Source of the DNA: Bifidobacterium scaligerum
GTDB taxonomy: Bacteria; Actinomycetota; Actinomycetes; Actinomycetales; Bifidobacteriaceae
DNA length: 64,000 nt
Direction of reading: 5' to 3'
Assembly (NCBI RefSeq): GCF_002802865.1
Contig: NZ_PGLQ01000004.1
Span: forward strand, 1 to 64,000
The translations under genes were made by a program, and so were the position numbers. The number at the start of each line of letters is the position of its first letter. Within the stretch, counting starts at the first letter, position 1. Positions 44,186 through 53,814 of this stretch are shown here, piece by piece. Below the pieces are notes generated by a model, which saw only the letters and a list, made by a program, of their open reading frames with translations, did not search any database and had not been told where the DNA came from.

Positions 44186-44233
44186 GAATCGTGCATTATT
44201 TGTTTGTCCGGGTACCGTCGGCACCCGTTTTCC

Positions 44234-45106
44234 TTACTTCACTGCACCAGTGGTGATGCCGTTGGACAGCGTCCTCTGGAAGAGCAGGAAGAAGATCAGG
44301 GTCGGGACGATACTGATCAGCGATGCGGAGGCTGTAGTGGTCACATCCATCAGACGATCGCCGGAAAGCGAAGCGATGGCGATAGGCACAGTCTGCGACG
44401 AGTTGTCGATCAGGAAGGCCATCGGAATCATGTAGTCGTTCCAGGTCCAGATGAAGAAGAAGACCAGCATGACAGCCAGCGTGGGCTTGGAGATCGGGAA
44501 GACGATATCCTTGAGGATCTTCCAACGGCTGGCACCGTCGATGGTGGCTGCCTCAAGAATTGCCTTCGGGAACGTGCCGTACACAGAGGAGAGCAGATAG
44601 GTACCGAATGCGGACTGAATCACCGTAAAGATGATCACGATGGACCACGGGTTGTTGTACAGACCAATGCCCTTGAACATGATGTACAGCGGGTAGAGCA
44701 GGGCTTCCTGCGGCAGCATGTTAGCAAGCATGATCAGCAGGATGATCCAGCGACGGCCCTTGACTCGGCCAATACCCAGAGCGAAGGAGTTGAACACGGA
44801 CAGGGCGACAGCGCAGATGGCGACTACGCCGGAAGTCCAGATGGAGTTCCACACCTTTTCGGGGAAGTTGACACGGGTCCAGAACTTGATAAAGCCGTCC
44901 AATGTGAATGAGGTAGGCCAGGACAGCGGGCCGTTGGCGTTGTAATCGGCCGCGGTCTTGAAGGCGTTCAGGCACAGGACGATGAACGGGAACAGCATCA
45001 CCACGCCGCCGATGGCCAGCAGTACGATGATCAGCCAGTCGCCCGCGGTACGGTTCTTCTTGACTTTAGCGATTTTCTTCAGTTCAGCTGCGCTCATAGT
45101 GCTCAT
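44234..45106 (-). CDS. Carbohydrate ABC transporter permease (MalG-like)
   Basis: 290 residues, six membrane segments. The EAA loop EAATIDGASRWKILKDIVFPISKP near 185-205 is where the shared ATPase docks. N-terminal 35 residues are cytoplasmic and Lys-rich. The start overlaps nothing but lies 6 bp after the upstream permease stop, with GGAGAG as binding site. No ATPase gene is in the cluster, so a MsmK/MalK-type ATPase encoded elsewhere probably serves it, as is common in this genus. Confidence 0.93.
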   Translation of the reverse strand: MSTMSAAELKKIAKVKKNRTAGDWLIIVLLAIGGVVMLFPFIVLCLNAFKTAADYNANGPLSWPTSFTLDGFIKFWTRVNFPEKVWNSIWTSGVVAICAVALSVFNSFALGIGRVKGRRWIILLIMLANMLPQEALLYPLYIMFKGIGLYNNPWSIVIIFTVIQSAFGTYLLSSVYGTFPKAILEAATIDGASRWKILKDIVFPISKPTLAVMLVFFFIWTWNDYMIPMAFLIDNSSQTVPIAIASLSGDRLMDVTTTASASLISIVPTLIFFLLFQRTLSNGITTGAVK

Positions 45107-45112
45107 TTTGAA

Positions 45113-46066
45113 TCACTCTCCGTCCTCGGCTTCGACCTTCTGCTGAAGGTTGGTGAACGCGATGGCCACGATGATGATGACAATCGTCAATGCAGTTGCG
45201 ATTGCAGCACCGTAGCCAACCTGCTGCACCTGGAAGAACTGGGTGTAGGAGTAGTACGACGGCACGATGGTCTTGGTGCCGGGGCCACCCTTGGTCAGCA
45301 TGTACACCGGGGCGAACACCTTCAGTGCCGCGATGGTGCAGGTGAGGGCCACCACGAAGATTTCCGGCTTGATGGACGGAAGCGTAATGGCGAGGAAGCG
45401 CTGCCACCAGTTGGCACCATCGAGACCGGCGGCCTCGTAGAGCTCAGGATCGACACGCTGCAGACCGGACATGAAGATGACCAGCGGATAGCCGACCTGA
45501 ATCCACACCATGATGAGCATGAGGAAGATCAGCGCGGTATCCGGCTTGCCCAGCCAGTCATGTTGCAGTGATCCCAAGCCTATGGCCTTGAGCACGGAGT
45601 TCAGAGCGCCGTTCTCCGCACGGAAGATCCAGCCCATGACCAAGGATGCGATGGCGATAGGCAGCAGCTGCGGGAAGTAGTAGATGGCGCGCATCGTGGA
45701 TGCGGCCTTGGGACCGAACTTCTTCTGCACAACATCGAAGATCAGCGAGGAAAGGATGAGGCCGAGCAGAATCGGGATCACCACCATGGCCACGATCATC
45801 CAGATCGAGTTGCGGAAGGAGATCCAGAAGGTGTCATCCTTCATCAGTCGGGCCCAGTTCTTGAGGCCGGCCCAGACCGGGGGCTTGATACCGCGGTAGT
45901 TGGTGAAGCTCAGGTAGATGTTCCAGATGCCGGGGACGATGATGATCCAGGTGAGCATCGCCACGCCGGGGACAAGATAGAGCCAGAAACGATTCGAGGG
46001 GCTGCCCGGAATGCGCGACATTGCGGATTCGTCGGGGCGCTTGGTTTTCTTGGTCTTTGCGTTCAT
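45113..46066 (-). CDS. Carbohydrate ABC transporter permease (MalF-like)
   Basis: 317 residues with six membrane segments after a basic N-terminus (MNAKTKKTKRPDES). The EAA loop YEAAGLDGANWWQRFLAITLPSIKP is near 215-240. It forms the membrane channel with the MalG-like partner immediately downstream. It lies 130 bp after the binding-protein gene, across a terminator-like hairpin that should lower its expression relative to the binding protein. Confidence 0.93.
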   Translation of the reverse strand: MNAKTKKTKRPDESAMSRIPGSPSNRFWLYLVPGVAMLTWIIIVPGIWNIYLSFTNYRGIKPPVWAGLKNWARLMKDDTFWISFRNSIWMIVAMVVIPILLGLILSSLIFDVVQKKFGPKAASTMRAIYYFPQLLPIAIASLVMGWIFRAENGALNSVLKAIGLGSLQHDWLGKPDTALIFLMLIMVWIQVGYPLVIFMSGLQRVDPELYEAAGLDGANWWQRFLAITLPSIKPEIFVVALTCTIAALKVFAPVYMLTKGGPGTKTIVPSYYSYTQFFQVQQVGYGAAIATALTIVIIIVAIAFTNLQQKVEAEDGE

Positions 46067-46112
46067 CAGACACTTCCAAACGTAATATCGGTGAAACTGT
46101 TTGGGGATGAAA

Positions 46113-46163
46113 AAAGGCGCGCAGAGCGGGAATGAGGAAGGAGGAAAGCGTCCGCGCGCCTTT
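46113..46163 (-). terminator. Attenuator-type terminator between binding protein and permease genes
   Basis: On the minus strand AAAGGCGCGC and GCGCGCCTTT pair perfectly, the inner part is only weakly structured, and TTTTTTCATC follows. It is a proper rho-independent terminator placed inside the operon, so only a fraction of transcripts should reach the permeases. Confidence 0.85.
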
Positions 46164-46195
46164 ATTCAATATGGGGAGGAGGGAAAGGTCAGCTG

Positions 46196-47503
46196 TTACT
46201 CGACGGTGATGCCGGAAGCCTCAAGACCCTTGTTGTAGTTGTCTTCCATCTGGCCGAGCACGGTCTTGACATCAGCGGTGCCGTTGACCAGCTCCTGCAG
46301 GGAGGCGTTGAGCTCGTCGTAGAAGGTGGAAGTCGGCCAATCCGGGTAGAAGCCGAGCTGATCTTCCTTGACGGCCTCGTCGAACTGGGCCACGAACTTC
46401 TTGGTGTCCTCATCCGGGATGGAATCGGTGTCGGCGTTGATGGCCAGACCACCCTGCTCAGCCATGTAGTTCTGAACTTCCTTGCCCAAGGTGATGTTGA
46501 TGAACTTGGCGGCCAGATCCTTCTTCTTGGAGTTCTCAGGAATGACCCACACGTTGCCGGAGGAGCCGACGATCTTCTTGGTGTCGGGGAACTTCGCGTA
46601 GGTGGAGTTCAGGCCCTTGGCCTCTTCCTTGAAGCGTGCGTGCCACCAAGTACCGGAGAAGAAGATCGGGTTGACGCCGGTCATGAAGTTCTGTCCGGCA
46701 TCCTCAGCCTTGAGGTTGGTGGAATCCTTGGAGATGTAGCCCTTGTCGACCCATTCCTTGATCTTCTCGGTGGCGTAAGTCACCGGCTCGGAGTTCCAAT
46801 CGACCTTGCCGTCGTACATCTCATAGGCCTTGAGGAACTTGTCGTCGGCTTTGGAGAGCACGAGCTGCCACCACAGGTGCTGGGTCGGGTACTCAGCGGA
46901 GCCGACGGACAGAGCAGTGACGCCGTTCTCCTTGAACTTGGCCATCGCGTCTTCCAGCTCGTCGAAGGTGGTCGGGATGGCGATGCCGTACTTGTCAAAC
47001 ATATCCTGGTTGAAGTACAGCAGGCAGTCCTCGCCATAGTTGGTGATGCCGTACCAGTCGCCGGAGCCCATGACGCCCTGCTCGTTGTACTTGCCGGTGT
47101 CAGCCAAGGAACCGGTGATGATCTTGTCCCATCCGTACTGAGAGACGTAATCGTTCAGGTTGGTCAGCAGACCCTGGCTGGCAAGCAGGCCGGCGGTAGC
47201 GTTGCCCTTGTTGTACTCCATGACATCCGGGGCGTCATCGGAGTTGAGGATCTGGGACGCGTTCTGACGAATCTGCTCGAAGGCCTTCTTCTCGAACTCG
47301 ACCTTGACGCCGGTTTCCTTCTCGAAGATTTCAATGGCCTTGTCCCACGCCTTGCCCTGGGCGGTGGTGGCTTCCTCGTAGTGCCAGATCTTGATGGAGG
47401 TGGGGTTCTCCTCCTGTGCGGTTTCTCCGTTGCCACAGCCGGCGACACCAATCATGGTAGCGACTGCCAGACCTGCAGCAATAAATTTGCGAGTCGACTT
47501 CAT
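46196..47503 (-). CDS. Sugar ABC transporter solute-binding lipoprotein
   Basis: 435 residues. Lipoprotein signal MKSTRKFIAAGLAVATMIG with lipobox VAGC; the mature protein starts at Cys23. The rest is a family-1 extracellular binding protein (SIKIWHYEEATTAQGKAWDKA, FSGTWWHARF, VWVIPENSKKKDLAAKFIN). It captures an oligosaccharide outside the membrane for the two permeases downstream. Aromatic residues (WWQLV, TWWHAR) fit sugar stacking. AAAAGGAG stands before the ATG. Regulated probably by the LacI-type protein encoded just upstream on the same strand. Confidence 0.94.
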   Translation of the reverse strand: MKSTRKFIAAGLAVATMIGVAGCGNGETAQEENPTSIKIWHYEEATTAQGKAWDKAIEIFEKETGVKVEFEKKAFEQIRQNASQILNSDDAPDVMEYNKGNATAGLLASQGLLTNLNDYVSQYGWDKIITGSLADTGKYNEQGVMGSGDWYGITNYGEDCLLYFNQDMFDKYGIAIPTTFDELEDAMAKFKENGVTALSVGSAEYPTQHLWWQLVLSKADDKFLKAYEMYDGKVDWNSEPVTYATEKIKEWVDKGYISKDSTNLKAEDAGQNFMTGVNPIFFSGTWWHARFKEEAKGLNSTYAKFPDTKKIVGSSGNVWVIPENSKKKDLAAKFINITLGKEVQNYMAEQGGLAINADTDSIPDEDTKKFVAQFDEAVKEDQLGFYPDWPTSTFYDELNASLQELVNGTADVKTVLGQMEDNYNKGLEASGITVE

Positions 47504-47582
47504 CGTTTTCTCCTTTTCAGCCTCTTTACTGACGGGAGATCATCCGATAGTGAAACCGTGTACCGGATGACTTCCACTAGTA

Positions 47583-47611
47583 ATATAACGAATTCATAAC
47601 GATGCTTTCAA
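47583..47611 (-). promoter_or_regulatory. Promoter of the sugar ABC operon
   Basis: On the minus strand: -35 TTGAAA (47606-47611), 17-bp spacer, -10 TTATAT (47583-47588), about 80 bp before the binding-protein start. Upstream (47612-47650) GTCGAAA occurs three times. A dyad CATTAA-ttacg-TTAATG lies at about 47672-47688 and is a weak candidate for the LacI-type operator. Confidence 0.65.
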
Positions 47612-47688
47612 ATCATTTCGACAAATTTCGACAATTTTTTCAACGAATTTTCGACGTTAGCGTTCACATCATTAATTACGTTAATGCG

Positions 47689-47999
47689 AGAGCCGAGCAC
47701 CCTACCGACCATAGGGCAGGAACCATTATTCCCTTGCTATACAAAGCATGGCATTACATTGAACAAGACAGCAAGACAAGGCCCAAGACCGACTACCGCC
47801 ACCAACGTTGCGGCGCAACGATGCCGTCAGTCGAAATATAGTCGAAAGACATAATCGAAATAACAACTTCAATGCACGGATCGGCCGCGCCGATAATTCA
47901 ACGCCATACCGATCAGATATGAGGCCATCCGCACAGCAATCGCACCGTCACACAGCGCTGTCGCACAGCACGGTCACGCAGCACCTTCACACAGCACGG
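47689..47999. other. Gene-free stretch with short CACAGCACGGTCA repeats
   Basis: No coding region is supported. Near the LacI stop (about 47935-48005) the units CACAGCACGGTCA, CACAGCGCTGTCG and CACAGCACGGTCA recur with variations, including the palindrome ACAGCGCTGT. There is no clear terminator for the LacI gene. The function is unknown. Confidence 0.5.
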
Positions 48000-49031
48000 T
48001 CAGCCGCGCGCACATTTTGCCATACTGCCCCTAGCAACATACTTGGGTGCCAGCAACTCAATATGGCCGACGTCATGCCGGTCGCCATTGAGCACCTCCA
48101 TCATGAGATCAACGGCACGGGAGCATGTCTCATTGGGCATCATCGGCATCTCGTCAACCGCCTTGGGCAAGGTTCCCAGACCATAGGTGCACGCAGCCAT
48201 CACCGAGATGTCGTCGGGAACCGACAGACCACGGTCACTCAGTCCATTGAGCACGTTGGTCACATGGGTCGCATTCGTCTGGCATACGATCATCGAAATG
48301 TCGGGATCCTCCAGGAACGCCTCGTCGAGCATCAGATTCACATCGTCACGCCCATTGCCGGTAGATGATTTGAACAGCACCGAGACGCCTAGATCCTCAC
48401 CCTTTTTCTTCATTGCGTCAAGGAACCGGACCAGATAGTTGGAACCGTCTTCATAGGCGCTCCGACTCGCCCCCGCCACCAGCACATGCCGGTGGCCAAG
48501 CGCATGAATCTTCTCGGCGGCCTCGCGCCCCATGCGTTCGAAATCCACGTCCACGCAGTAGACGGCATCCGTATTGCTCGGGTATCCCACTGACACCACC
48601 GGTACGTCCAGCGTATGCGCCACATCGGCACGCGCATCGCACATCAGCACATCCAACAATAGGATGCCGTCCACCATACCTTCGGAAACCACACGGGTAA
48701 GCTCCTGATCACCGTATTCATGCATCAGCAACAGCAGATCGTAACCGTAACGTTTGGCACGCATGGCCAACGCGAAGAAAAACATCGCATAATTCGAGTA
48801 GTCGGTGTATTCGTGGATGGGCGAGCTCAACGCCAGCACCTTGGTCGGCCCACTCCTGCGCACCATCGAAGCGTCATCCTTGAAATGCGATGGCGCGTAC
48901 CCAAGATCCTTCGCGGCACGAAGTACACGACGCTTGGTCTCCTCCTTCAAGGAGCGCTTGCCGCTCATGACATAGGAGACCGTACTGATCGAGACTCCTG
49001 CCTTCGCCGCCACATCTTTGATACCGGCCAT
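48000..49031 (-). CDS. LacI-family transcriptional regulator
   Basis: 343 residues from ATG 49031, preceded by AGGAGGTG. The helix-turn-helix is IKDVAAKAGVSISTVSYVMSGKRSL and the hinge helix follows near residue 50; then a periplasmic-binding-protein-like sugar domain (YDLLLLMHEYGDQE, DGILLLDVLM, SVGYPSNTDAVYCVDVDFERMG). It lies upstream of the sugar ABC/GH31 operon on the same strand, about 500 bp away, and is the likely repressor of that operon, released by the imported sugar or its product. Confidence 0.92.
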   Translation of the reverse strand: MAGIKDVAAKAGVSISTVSYVMSGKRSLKEETKRRVLRAAKDLGYAPSHFKDDASMVRRSGPTKVLALSSPIHEYTDYSNYAMFFFALAMRAKRYGYDLLLLMHEYGDQELTRVVSEGMVDGILLLDVLMCDARADVAHTLDVPVVSVGYPSNTDAVYCVDVDFERMGREAAEKIHALGHRHVLVAGASRSAYEDGSNYLVRFLDAMKKKGEDLGVSVLFKSSTGNGRDDVNLMLDEAFLEDPDISMIVCQTNATHVTNVLNGLSDRGLSVPDDISVMAACTYGLGTLPKAVDEMPMMPNETCSRAVDLMMEVLNGDRHDVGHIELLAPKYVARGSMAKCARG

Positions 49032-49268
49032 CACAGCACCTCCTAACCCGCCACCACACTGTTGCAAATCTTTGCTCTATATCATACGGCCATCAATACG
49101 CCAGAACGGTCTATGACAGGCAAATCACCCGCAAATCGTACTTCCGGATCATATCCCCACGCGCTTTCGCCTCCGGAAGCCCCAACTTGGAACAACAACA
49201 CGTCATATGCGTTTACGCACCATCCATAGGACGCATCGACAGCATCAGCACCGTCACGTAAACCGCGA

Positions 49269-50162
49269 TCATCGATACAGCGGCAACGCCCCTCTGCTCA
49301 CGATCGCCTCCACTGTAGCCTCATCGGTCAGGTTCTCCCCCAACGCGTTTGGCTTGCCCTTGCCATGCCAGTCCGAGCCACCGGTGACCAGAAGGCCATA
49401 ACGACGCGCCAGATCCAGCAATCGGACGCGCTGTTCGGCAGAATTGCCGCGATGCCATACTTCCAGACCATCCAATCCTTCACGTACCAACGCAATGATT
49501 TGTTCGTCAGAAAGCAACCGACGGTTACGGCTCAGATCGCCGGCATGAGCGATCACAATGACGCCACCAGCTTCCTTCATCGCGGCGACCACCTCATGTG
49601 CGGTAGGAGAAGGAGTGGGAATGTAGTATTTGGAGGACGAATTCACCGCATCGGCAAATGCCTGCGAACGATTCTCATAGACACCTGCGGCCACCAAAGC
49701 GTCAGCGATATGCGGTCTGCCGATGGTAGTGTTGTCTCCCTCATGAATTTGAGCGACTACGGACTGCCAGGAAATCGGATAATCACGGGAAAGCAGTTCC
49801 ACCATGCGCCGCGTACGATGCAACCGGGCTTGGCGGGTGTCCGCGAAAAGCTTCTTGATATGTGCATTATCGGGATCGTACTGATATCCGAGCATATGCA
49901 CGGAGACGCCGTCATCCGCCGCCGTGATTTCCGTACCTCGCAACAACGGCAAGCCTACAGCCCTTGCGGCATGCTGAGCCTCGGACCATCCGGCCGTGGT
50001 GTCATGATCGGAAATGGATACGCCTCGAAGACCACATGCCTTCGAACACTCGGCAAGCGTAGCGGGAGTCTCTGTGCCATCAGAGAAGACGGTATGGCAA
50101 TGGATGTCCCATCCCACGGTGGGAGGCTCCAGAGGCATCACGTATCCAGTCATACCTTCCAT
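49269..50162 (-). CDS. PHP-domain phosphoesterase (RNase AM / YciV type)
   Basis: 297 residues from ATG 50162 (GGAG upstream). PHP motifs: HCHTVFSDG near residue 22, SISDHDTTAG near 50, and HAGDLSRN and GSDWHGKGKP further on, giving a trinuclear metal site. Family members act as 5'-3' exonucleases on short RNAs or as phosphatases on 3',5'-bisphosphate nucleotides. It stands alone between the LacI gene and a divergent VKOR gene. The substrate cannot be told from sequence. Confidence 0.85.
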   Translation of the reverse strand: MEGMTGYVMPLEPPTVGWDIHCHTVFSDGTETPATLAECSKACGLRGVSISDHDTTAGWSEAQHAARAVGLPLLRGTEITAADDGVSVHMLGYQYDPDNAHIKKLFADTRQARLHRTRRMVELLSRDYPISWQSVVAQIHEGDNTTIGRPHIADALVAAGVYENRSQAFADAVNSSSKYYIPTPSPTAHEVVAAMKEAGGVIVIAHAGDLSRNRRLLSDEQIIALVREGLDGLEVWHRGNSAEQRVRLLDLARRYGLLVTGGSDWHGKGKPNALGENLTDEATVEAIVSRGALPLYR

Positions 50163-50292
50163 CGTAACTCCGTTTTCATTTCCTTCATCCCTCGTCAACC
50201 TCACCAATCAAGAAGATAAGGAAGCTGTCCCATGACAACCGCAAACGCTACGCTAGTGTGCAGCAACTCGTGAAGGGACAATGAGGAGCAGT

Positions 50293-51009
50293 ATGACCAA
50301 CAGCAATGCATCCGTAACTCAACCATCAGCGCACATGTCGACGATTTCCACGCTGAAAGGCTGGCGGCACTCATCGACATGGACCTATCTTGTGATGCTG
50401 ATCGCCTCCGCAGTGGCGTTGGGCGTCTCGTTCATCCTGTCAGCGGAAACCTTGCAACTGGCCCGGCACCCGGAGCAGTCCCTAGGCTGTGACGTGAACG
50501 CCGTGGTGTCATGTTCCACCGTGGCGCAATCCTGGCAGGCGGAAATCATCAAATTCGGCGGCCTGTCCTATCCGAATGCTTTCTTCGGCATCGCCGCGGA
50601 ATCAGTATTCGTCACCATCGCCGTAATCGGATTGGCCAATATTCGCGTGCCACGATGGTTCGCCACCTGCACTTGGTTCGGCGGCTTGGCAGCACTTGCC
50701 TATGCCTACTGGCTCAGCACGCAATCATTGTTCGTGATTCACGCATTATGCCCTTGGTGTCTGGCCCTGATGTTCTCCACCACCGTTCAGTTCATGGCGC
50801 TATCCCATGCCACCGTGGCTGTCCAGGGATTGCCGTCGCGTCGTAGCCGGAACGGCAACAGCGGCAATGCCGATGAAGCACCATCCGAAGTACCGTCCGG
50901 CTTGGCGAAATATTACCGTCTCAACATCGATCTGATGATCGATGTGTTGTGGATCGTGGCGATTGTGGTGCTGATCATTACGACCGAAGGTGCCGCACTG
51001 TTCGCCTGA
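50293..51009 (+). CDS. Vitamin K epoxide reductase (VKOR) family protein
   Basis: 238 residues from ATG 50293, with GAGGAG upstream; ATG 50281 is an alternative. Five membrane segments. The two redox pairs are visible: the loop cysteines CDVNAVVSC near 65-73 and the active-site CPWC near 152-155. VKOR homologues reoxidise the thiol oxidase that forms disulfides in exported proteins, passing electrons to quinone. No DsbA-like thioredoxin gene is adjacent, although in actinobacteria the two are often neighbours. Confidence 0.92.
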   Translation: MTNSNASVTQPSAHMSTISTLKGWRHSSTWTYLVMLIASAVALGVSFILSAETLQLARHPEQSLGCDVNAVVSCSTVAQSWQAEIIKFGGLSYPNAFFGIAAESVFVTIAVIGLANIRVPRWFATCTWFGGLAALAYAYWLSTQSLFVIHALCPWCLALMFSTTVQFMALSHATVAVQGLPSRRSRNGNSGNADEAPSEVPSGLAKYYRLNIDLMIDVLWIVAIVVLIITTEGAALFA

Positions 51010-51028
51010 GGCGACTTAACTACAGCAA

Positions 51029-51922
51029 CTATAGCAACGTAATATCGGCCACGATGCTGGCGGAACCGGTAAGACGTACGTCGTTATCGGTCACATCCAC
51101 ACGAAGCGTGCCGCCGCGCACGGTGATGTCCCAATGATCGATGCCGGTTTTGGACCTGAGCACAATGCCGGTGGCACATAATCCCGTGCCGCACGAGAGC
51201 GTCTCCCCACATCCGCGCTCATTGACGCGCATCGTGGCCTCACCCAGTCCTGCGCGCTCGTCGATGTCATCGATGCGCGCGAACTCTACATTCTGGTCCG
51301 ACTCGATAACCGGACTCACCACCGGCTTCGTGACAAGGTCAAGATCTTCGACCACCGGCAACGTGGAAAATGCGTCCTCGATGACTGCAACCACATGCGG
51401 ATTGCCCATATCCACGAATGTGCCTCGCGCCGAACCTGCGGTTCCGGGGATGGTGACCTCGTAGGCATCGGCTTCACCGATCGTCCATGCCCCCATCTGA
51501 ACTTGGAACACATCAGCCCCATATGGCTTCATGTTGCCTCGCGGGGTAAGGATCTTCACCCCGGCGCGAGTCCCCAACCGGAACGGTTCGGTTTCGTCGG
51601 CAACGCCCATGCGCTGCGCGAACAGGGTGATGGCACGTGTGCCGTTGCCGCACATCTCCGCCAACGAACCATCGGCGTTGCGGTAATCCATAAACCATTT
51701 CGCGCCACCGGCAAGCATATCGGCAAGCTGATCGTCGCTTAAGTCAGAGACGAAATCAGGGCGAGTCAGGCGAATCAGGCCATCGCCGCCAATACCGAAA
51801 TGACGATCGCATAGGAAACGTATTTCGTCAGGAGTGGGCTCGAACTTGCCGGATCGGTCAAGATAAACGACGAAATCATTGCCGGTGGCGTGAACTTTAG
51901 TCACTTGTTTCGGAAGACTCAT
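51029..51922 (-). CDS. dapF: Diaminopimelate epimerase
   Basis: 297 residues from ATG 51922; frames upstream of it extend into the murI start region and are not credible. The two catalytic cysteines are in EMCGNGTRA and RGCGETLSCGTG. It starts VTKVHATGNDFVVYLD, the DapF signature. The enzyme converts LL- to meso-diaminopimelate for lysine synthesis. Many bifidobacteria use lysine or ornithine in peptidoglycan, so lysine supply is the probable role. It is divergent from murI, 74 bp away. Confidence 0.96.
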   Translation of the reverse strand: MSLPKQVTKVHATGNDFVVYLDRSGKFEPTPDEIRFLCDRHFGIGGDGLIRLTRPDFVSDLSDDQLADMLAGGAKWFMDYRNADGSLAEMCGNGTRAITLFAQRMGVADETEPFRLGTRAGVKILTPRGNMKPYGADVFQVQMGAWTIGEADAYEVTIPGTAGSARGTFVDMGNPHVVAVIEDAFSTLPVVEDLDLVTKPVVSPVIESDQNVEFARIDDIDERAGLGEATMRVNERGCGETLSCGTGLCATGIVLRSKTGIDHWDITVRGGTLRVDVTDNDVRLTGSASIVADITLL

Positions 51923-51996
51923 AATTGGTAAGAGTACTCTGGTAACGGCAATACACTGGCAGTAATTCCGTAAGGTTTTCGGAAAGGACTTCAGGC

Positions 51997-52791
51997 ATGA
52001 GCTCTTCGGCACCGATAGGCGTGTTCGATTCCGGTCTCGGCGGCATTTCCGTAGTGCGGCAGATCGTAAAGGATATGCCAAATGAGCAGGTGTTGTATTT
52101 CGGAGACTCTGCACATGCGCCGTATGGCACCAAATCGCCCGAGCAGGTGCGCGCGTTGAGCTTTGCTATTGTGGAGCGCTTTGTACGCCAAGGCGTCAAG
52201 GCCGTGGTTATCGCCTGCAATACCGCCACTTCCGCAGCGGTCAACGAGCTGCGCGAGCATTACGATATTCCGATTATCGGCATGGAGCCCGCGCTGAAAG
52301 TCGCTTGCGACCGTGGCGATGTGCCGTCAGACCCGCACCACATCCCGCAACGCGTCATCGTGGCCGCCACTCCCCTGACGTTGCGCGAACGCAAGTTTGC
52401 CAAACTCATGGAACGCTTCGATTCAGATAACGAGATCTATAAGGAGCCGTGCCCCGATCTGGTGGAGATCGTGGAGTCCGGCCGACTTGGCGATCGCGAT
52501 CTGGTGATGCGTACGTTGCATGGGTACTTCGATCAGTATGACCTGAATCGCATTGACTCGGTAGTACTCGGATGCACGCATTTCGTGTTTTACCGCGAGT
52601 ATTTCCGTGCGCTGCTGCCAGAACGCGCCGCGATCATCGACGGCAACGAAGGCACGGTCCGGCATCTCGGCGTCGTGCTGGAGTCACTGGGCAGGTTGGC
52701 TCCGGAGGGAGCGCACGGCAGTGTGGCGCTTGCCAATTCCGATCCATCGGAACGCATTGCCGCACTTTCACGCGATCTGCTCAATCGATAA
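51997..52791 (+). CDS. murI: Glutamate racemase
   Basis: 264 residues, AAAGGA upstream. Motifs: [14 protein letters not shown] at the start, catalytic cysteines in VIACNTATS near 70 and VLGCTHF near 190, the racemase pair. It provides D-glutamate for peptidoglycan. It is divergent from dapF, so two amino-acid isomerases of the same general pathway share one intergenic region. Confidence 0.97.
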   Translation: MSSSAPIGVFDSGLGGISVVRQIVKDMPNEQVLYFGDSAHAPYGTKSPEQVRALSFAIVERFVRQGVKAVVIACNTATSAAVNELREHYDIPIIGMEPALKVACDRGDVPSDPHHIPQRVIVAATPLTLRERKFAKLMERFDSDNEIYKEPCPDLVEIVESGRLGDRDLVMRTLHGYFDQYDLNRIDSVVLGCTHFVFYREYFRALLPERAAIIDGNEGTVRHLGVVLESLGRLAPEGAHGSVALANSDPSERIAALSRDLLNR

Positions 52792-52950
52792 CGCTTCTGC
52801 GGCATGTATGCCTCATCGCAAAGGAAGATACCGCACGATCGGACGAATACTGTCTATTTCGTTGTCCAGTCAGCGCGCGTAAGCTCGAATCCATAAGTAA
52901 GCGCAGGGGTGTTACGCACAGTTGTATTCATGTATGCACAGGGGGCAAGT

Positions 52951-53799
52951 ATGGCAGTCAAATCCGCGATGATCGATGTGGGCGGAGGCTTCCGAGCGAT
53001 TTTCGGATGCGGCGTGATGGATCGCATGTTGGAGGACGGTATTGATGTAGACATGTGTTACGGCGTGTCTGCAGGTGCGGCCAATATGACCTCGTTCATC
53101 GCCCGGCAGCACGGCCGCAACCACACGTTCTACACCAAATATGCGTTCCGCAAAGAGTATGCGAGCGCGGAAAGCTACTTCAAGAACCACAATTTCGCCA
53201 ATCTTGATTACATCTATGGCACATTGAGCAATCATGATGGTGAATATCCGGTGGATTTCGAGGCGTTCGAGGCCAATCCCACCGGTTTTACCGTCGTGGC
53301 GTGCAACGCCGAGGACGGCTCGACCAAATACTTCGACAAATCCCGTATCCATTTCGATGACTTCGATGTAGTCAAGGCGTCCTCCGCAGTGCCGGTGGCC
53401 TGCGAACCGTATGTGGTAGACGGCGTGCCGTATTTCGACGGCGGCATCGCCGATCCGGTACCAGTGCAGAAGGCGCTGGATGACGGCTACGAGAAGGTGA
53501 TTCTGGTGTTGTCGCGTCTGCGCGATGAAGTACGTCAGCAACGCAAAGATCTGCCGCCCGCCCGTATTCTGGAGCGCACGTATCCGGCGGCAGCCGAGCG
53601 GCTGCGGCAGCGTTACAAGACCTACAATGACGAGATCGAGCTAGCCAAGAAATATGAGGCCGAGGGACGTGTGCTCATTCTGGCCCCTGAAGATCTGTAC
53701 GGCCTCAATACCTTGAAGAAGAATTTCGAGGGGCTGGAAATGATGTATCGCAAGGGATACGCCGCAGCCGAAGCCATCCCCGAGTTTTTGGCACGGTAG
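52951..53799 (+). CDS. Patatin-like phospholipase family protein
   Basis: 282 residues from ATG 52951 (AGGGGG upstream). Patatin features: the oxyanion loop GGGFRAIFGCGVMD near residue 12, nucleophile serine in YGVSAGAAN near 40, and the catalytic aspartate in FDGGIADP near 160. The C-terminal half contains basic and coiled segments. No signal peptide. It resembles the bacterial YjjU-like group, for which the natural lipid is not known to me. Confidence 0.9.
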   Translation: MAVKSAMIDVGGGFRAIFGCGVMDRMLEDGIDVDMCYGVSAGAANMTSFIARQHGRNHTFYTKYAFRKEYASAESYFKNHNFANLDYIYGTLSNHDGEYPVDFEAFEANPTGFTVVACNAEDGSTKYFDKSRIHFDDFDVVKASSAVPVACEPYVVDGVPYFDGGIADPVPVQKALDDGYEKVILVLSRLRDEVRQQRKDLPPARILERTYPAAAERLRQRYKTYNDEIELAKKYEAEGRVLILAPEDLYGLNTLKKNFEGLEMMYRKGYAAAEAIPEFLAR

Positions 53800-53814
53800 C
53801 TGCGCCACAACGCT

